Of a stretch of 24,970 bases of DNA, positions 21,943 through 24,970 are shown in pieces. A model generated the notes under the pieces. It had not been told where the DNA came from and did not search any database. It saw only the letters and a list, made by a program, of their open reading frames with translations. How positions within the stretch are numbered: the stretch's first letter is position 1; each line of letters opens with the position of its first letter. The position numbers and the translations under genes are program-made. This DNA comes from Candidatus Pelagibacter sp. (GTDB taxonomy: Bacteria; Pseudomonadota; Alphaproteobacteria; Pelagibacterales; Pelagibacteraceae), in assembly GCA_028139285.1 (NCBI GenBank), contig JAOINI010000011.1, forward strand, positions 1 to 24,970, written 5' to 3'.

Positions 21943-22926
21943 TTAATACCCCTCTTTTTCAACAAATTCTAAATCTGTTTTTACCATATCTTCAACAAGT
22001 TTTTTAAAATCATATTTTGGCTTCCATTTAAGGTCTCTTTTTGCTTTTTTGCAATTACCCAATAGACTTTCAACTTCTGAGGGTCGATAAAGTTTTTTTT
22101 CAACTTTTACATATTTTTTGTAATCTAAATCAACTAGTTCAAAAGCTAGTTTAGCGAAGTCTCTTACAGTGTAGTGTTTTCCAGTACTAATTACATAATC
22201 GTCTGGTTTTTTTCTGTTTAACATCAACCACATTGCTTCAACATAGTCTTTTGCATGACCCCAGTCTCGCCTTGCATCCATGTTTCCAAGTCGAAGATCT
22301 TTTTGAAGGCCAAATTTAATCCTGGCTACAGCATGTGTGATCTTACGAGTAACAAACTCAAAGCCTCTTCTTGGAGATTCATGATTAAAAAGAATACCGC
22401 TACAACAAAACAAATTGTAGGCCTCGCGATAATTTCTCGTTAAGTCAAAACCAGCAACTTTTGAAATTCCATAAACTGATCTTGGGTAAAAAGGAGTTTT
22501 TTCAGTTTGCGGTATCTCCCTTACTTTTCCAAACATTTCAGAAGATCCAGCAAAATAAAATTTTGTTTTTGGTGAAAATTCTTTTATCGCAGAAAGTAAA
22601 AAATGCGTTCCATTTATATTGGTATTAATAGTTGAAAATTCATCTTTAAAAGCATAATCAATATAACTTTGGGCCCCAAGATGATAAATTTCATCTGGTT
22701 TAATTTTTGTAACAATATTTATTATGCTTGCATAGCTTTCTAAAGAACCAGCATGAATTTCTAATTTATTAATAAAATTTTTTAATCTCCAAAATCGGTG
22801 TGACTTATCCTCTGCTGCAACTCGTCTGACTAAGCCATGAACTGAATATCCTTTTTTTAATAAAAATTCTGCTAGATAAGATCCATCTTGACCAGTAATA
22901 CCTGTTATAAGTGCTTTTTTTTTCAT
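21943..22926 (-). CDS. gmd: GDP-mannose 4,6-dehydratase
   Basis: A 327-aa cytoplasmic short-chain dehydrogenase that converts GDP-mannose to GDP-4-keto-6-deoxymannose. ALITGITGQDGSYLAEFLLKKGY is the NADP site, SSEMFGK provides the Ser/Thr of the catalytic set, and YGISKVAGFDLTRNYREAY carries the Tyr-x-x-x-Lys. LFNHESPRRGFEFVTRKIT and MDARRDWGHAKDYVEAMW are characteristic of this family rather than of general sugar epimerases. It is slightly shorter than the E. coli enzyme. It provides the precursor for fucose, rhamnose, perosamine or branched sugars. It is divergent from the GT61 gene over a 22-nt gap containing a palindrome. Confidence 0.92.
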   Translation of the reverse strand: MKKKALITGITGQDGSYLAEFLLKKGYSVHGLVRRVAAEDKSHRFWRLKNFINKLEIHAGSLESYASIINIVTKIKPDEIYHLGAQSYIDYAFKDEFSTINTNINGTHFLLSAIKEFSPKTKFYFAGSSEMFGKVREIPQTEKTPFYPRSVYGISKVAGFDLTRNYREAYNLFCCSGILFNHESPRRGFEFVTRKITHAVARIKFGLQKDLRLGNMDARRDWGHAKDYVEAMWLMLNRKKPDDYVISTGKHYTVRDFAKLAFELVDLDYKKYVKVEKKLYRPSEVESLLGNCKKAKRDLKWKPKYDFKKLVEDMVKTDLEFVEKEGY

Positions 22927-22932
22927 TATTTT

Positions 22933-22950
22933 ACTTTAAAAATTTAAAGT
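22933..22950. repeat. 8-bp-arm palindrome between gmd and the GT61 gene
   Basis: ACTTTAAA and TTTAAAGT flank a 2-bp centre in the 22-nt divergent gap, and the palindrome runs into the GTG start at 22949. It is placed to control both genes, as an operator or overlapping promoters. Confidence 0.45.
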
Positions 22951-24100
22951 GTTAAATAATAGTTATAATAAAATTTTGACTAATTCTATAAAAAAAAAAT
23001 TACAAACAATATTTAAAAATATAGGTTATTCTTTAAGTAAAGCTTTTTACGGGAAAGTAATTGGTGTTACAGAAACTAAAAATAACCCAGATATTGAAAT
23101 TACAGAAAAAAAATTAGATAAAAATTATCTTTATAAAATTTATGTTATAAAAAACTGTAGGTTATATACAGACACTGTTAATGATGCTGCATTTATAACC
23201 AAAAATAAAATAATTGATGGTCCGTCGTATCAATATAGATTTGAACAACCTCAAGGAGTTAGAAATGCTGATATATCTCAAAACATTGTATTCCACAAAG
23301 GGACTGCAAGGTTTAAAAGAAAAATTAACGGAACAGTATTTTCACTTTTAACTGGAGGGGCAGGTAATTCAAACTATTGGCACTGGTTGTTTGATGTTTT
23401 ACCTAGATTAAAAATATTAGATAATAAATTAGATTATTCAAATATTGATTATTTTTTATTCCCAGATTTTAAAGAGAGATTTCAAAGAGAGACTTTAGAA
23501 TTACTAAATATTCCAAGTTCAAAAATAATATCTAGTAAAGCCTATAGGCATATAGAGGCAAAAAAAATTATTGCTGTTGATCACCCCTACGTACTTAAAA
23601 ATAATCCAACTTTAGAAATACAAAATATACCGCATTGGATTTTAAATTTTTTAAAAAGTGAGTTTCTTAAGGTTAATCAAGAAAAAAAATTTCCTCAAAA
23701 ATTTTATATTGATAGGAGCGATTCAAAATCTAATCACAGATACTTAAGAAAAGTTTTAAATGAAGATGAGGTTAAAAATTTTTTAATAAATAAAGGTTTT
23801 TCCATAATTGCTTTAAGTGAACTTAGTTTTTTAGATCAAATTAATTTATTTCATAACGCTAAAGAAATAGTTGGCCTGCATGGCGCAGGCTTTGCAAATT
23901 TAATATTTTCAAAACCAGGAACTTTTGTTTTGGAGTTTAAATCAGAAATTGCTGCCCCAGTCATAGGAAATTTAGCAATTAAGTCAGGATGTAATTTTAG
24001 ACAAATGTCAATAAAACCTGAATTAAATTTAAATAATGATCAGCAGGGACTAATCTACGTTTCTTTAAAAGATTTGAAAAACAACTTAATTAATACTTAA
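22949..24100 (+). CDS. GT61 (DUF563) family glycosyltransferase
   Basis: A 383-aa protein. NSNYWHWLFDVLPRLKIL is the family's N-terminal hallmark, FYIDRSDSKSNHRYLRK precedes the C-terminal lobe, and the core motif EIVGLHGAGFANLIFSKPGTFVLEF with the HGAGF turn is typical. GT61 enzymes transfer sugars such as xylose or GlcNAc; in bacteria they occur in capsule and O-antigen loci. Specificity is not known here. The start is uncertain: the GTG at 22949 lies in the palindrome, no Shine-Dalgarno is seen, and the conserved part begins much later (around residue 75). It is followed by the tRNA gene. Confidence 0.82.
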   Translation: MLNNSYNKILTNSIKKKLQTIFKNIGYSLSKAFYGKVIGVTETKNNPDIEITEKKLDKNYLYKIYVIKNCRLYTDTVNDAAFITKNKIIDGPSYQYRFEQPQGVRNADISQNIVFHKGTARFKRKINGTVFSLLTGGAGNSNYWHWLFDVLPRLKILDNKLDYSNIDYFLFPDFKERFQRETLELLNIPSSKIISSKAYRHIEAKKIIAVDHPYVLKNNPTLEIQNIPHWILNFLKSEFLKVNQEKKFPQKFYIDRSDSKSNHRYLRKVLNEDEVKNFLINKGFSIIALSELSFLDQINLFHNAKEIVGLHGAGFANLIFSKPGTFVLEFKSEIAAPVIGNLAIKSGCNFRQMSIKPELNLNNDQQGLIYVSLKDLKNNLINT

Positions 24101-24115
24101 AAAGAAAAATATTAT

Positions 24116-24144
24116 TTGTTTTAATAAATTAATTATTATATTAA
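24116..24144 (+). promoter_or_regulatory. Candidate promoter of the tRNA-Met gene
   Basis: TTGTTT (24116-24121) and TATTAA (24139-24144) are spaced by 17 nt and sit 11 nt before the tRNA 5' end. An overlapping TATATT (24137-24142) is an alternative -10. The background is very AT-rich. Confidence 0.35.
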
Positions 24145-24155
24145 AATTAAGTTAC

Positions 24156-24232
24156 GGCGAGGTAGCTCAGTTGGTTAGAGCACAGGACTCATAAGCCTGG
24201 GGTCGGCGGTTCGAATCCGCCCCTCGCTACCA
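24156..24232 (+). tRNA. tRNA-Met (CAT), elongator type
   Basis: A full 77-nt cloverleaf with encoded CCA. The acceptor stem GGCGAGG/CCTCGCT has a G1-U72 pair, with discriminator A. The D arm is GCTC/GAGC, and the T arm GGCGG/CCGCC with loop TTCGAAT. The anticodon CAT is at 24190-24192 in the loop CTCATAA. The lack of initiator features (three G-C pairs in the anticodon stem, mismatch at 1-72) rules out initiator tRNA. An Ile2 tRNA read as lysidine is less likely, since the ends resemble alphaproteobacterial elongator Met genes. The last anticodon-stem pair (31-39) would be A-G, a mismatch. Confidence 0.9.
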
Positions 24233-24244
24233 AAAATAATACAA

Positions 24245-24970
24245 ATGAGAGAAGAAGATATAACAATCGTAATAAATACATTTAATAGCGATGAAAAAAT
24301 TTTTTCTTGTATTAACTCAATAGATCAAAATATAAAAATTATAATTATAGAAAATTCTGATAATACTAAATTTAAAGATAATTTAGAAAAAAAATATAAA
24401 AACGTATTGTGTTATCTAGCTGAAGATAATTTAGGATATGCAAAAGGTAATAACTTGGGTTTGTCAAAGGTAACAACTAGATATGCTTTAATTCTAAATC
24501 CAGACACGGTCTTAGAAAAAAGCGCAATTGAAAATTTTTTTGTTAATGTTCAAAAATCTCTAGACTTTGCGATTATTGGGCCAGCCATTCAAAAAAAAGA
24601 AGATAAATTAAATGTGACCCGAAAAGATGAAAAAAATCTAAGAGAAGTAGAATACGTTAAAGGTTTTGCAATGTTTTTAAATTTAAAACAATTTGAAAAT
24701 GTTGGTTTTTTTGATGAAAATTTCTTTATTTATTTAGAAGAGATTGATCTTTGTAAAAGATTAAAGAAAGAAGGAAAAAAAATATTTTTAGATAGTAATA
24801 TTTCTATTGAACATTTAGGAGCTAGTTCTCACAATAGATCTATAGACTTTCAAATGAATTTATCACGAAACTGGCATTGGATGTGGTCAACATTTTATTT
24901 TAATAAAAAACATGAAGGATACATAACAGCTTTATTTAAAGTTTTGCCAAAGCTGACATCTTCAATTGTT
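24245..24970 (+). CDS. GT2 family glycosyltransferase, 3' end missing
   Basis: The frame starts at ATG 24245, 12 nt after the tRNA, and is open to the window edge (242 residues). It begins ITIVINTFNSDEKIFSCINSI, followed by LGYAKGNNLGLSKV and ALILNPDTVLEKSAI, where NPD is the metal-binding acidic motif region. YVKGFAMFLNLKQFENVGFFDENFFIYLEEIDLCKRLKKEG contains the ED-type catalytic base (EEIDLC). This is the rhamnosyltransferase-like GT2 pattern for cell-surface polysaccharide assembly. The acceptor is unknown. There is no clear Shine-Dalgarno sequence; the mRNA may start within or just after the tRNA transcript. Confidence 0.85.
   Translation, partial: MREEDITIVINTFNSDEKIFSCINSIDQNIKIIIIENSDNTKFKDNLEKKYKNVLCYLAEDNLGYAKGNNLGLSKVTTRYALILNPDTVLEKSAIENFFVNVQKSLDFAIIGPAIQKKEDKLNVTRKDEKNLREVEYVKGFAMFLNLKQFENVGFFDENFFIYLEEIDLCKRLKKEGKKIFLDSNISIEHLGASSHNRSIDFQMNLSRNWHWMWSTFYFNKKHEGYITALFKVLPKLTSSIV

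Noticed and set aside
24156..24245. Integrated element attached at the tRNA-Met gene
   Set aside because: No integrase, no direct repeat of the tRNA 3' end and no phage or transposon genes were found in the window.
1..24970. CRISPR array or insertion sequence
   Set aside because: No regularly spaced repeats of 20 nt or more, no cas genes and no transposase motifs seen.

Overview
This window looks like a piece of a SAR11-type (Pelagibacterales) alphaproteobacterial genome. This is an inference from AT-rich DNA, very short intergenic gaps, frequent 4-15 nt overlaps, Lys/Asn/Ile-rich proteins and a familiar gene set: RecX, CysQ, MnmA, MetC, a TerC-type protein, a CADD/PqqC-like protein and a class III transaminase. 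No prophage, transposon, CRISPR or integrase was seen. Both ends are cut inside genes.

Layout. 1-5244 is housekeeping: the 3' part of a rhodanese gene, an ABA4-like membrane protein coupled to a DsbA-fold isomerase, recX, a minus-strand set (DUF3553 protein, cysQ, a 47-aa membrane peptide), mnmA, a candidate structured RNA (4279-4455), a Frag1/DRAM-like membrane protein and a 27-aa very basic peptide. 5311-8540 holds metC, an MFS transporter and a probable CADD-type p-aminobenzoate synthase. 8598-12078 holds a TauE/SafE permease followed by a compact SxtJ / DUF5989 / NodU-type carbamoyltransferase cassette, the same trio that sits in saxitoxin clusters. 12080-14221 holds an M23 peptidase, a TerC-family protein and a crotonase.

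14308-16331 is the least explained unit. It has six short, tightly packed genes: a secreted protein, a DUF1330 protein, an unrecognised small protein, a four-helix membrane protein, an ABM-like protein and a GYD-domain protein. Four of them look like small ferredoxin-fold (dimeric alpha-beta barrel) proteins. Internal genes have clear Shine-Dalgarno sites and the first gene has none, so I read it as one operon.

16368-24970 shifts towards cell-surface chemistry: an FkbM methyltransferase, a second methyltransferase, a periplasmic serine hydrolase, a transaminase, a tail-anchored microprotein, a sugar C-methyltransferase, GDP-mannose 4,6-dehydratase, a GT61 glycosyltransferase, an elongator tRNA-Met and a truncated GT2 glycosyltransferase. 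The last four kilobases resemble the edge of a surface-polysaccharide island.

Two themes run across the window. Several start codons sit exactly 6 nt after a -10-like hexamer, which suggests leaderless mRNAs. Several small genes (27-59 aa) fill gaps that would otherwise look intergenic.
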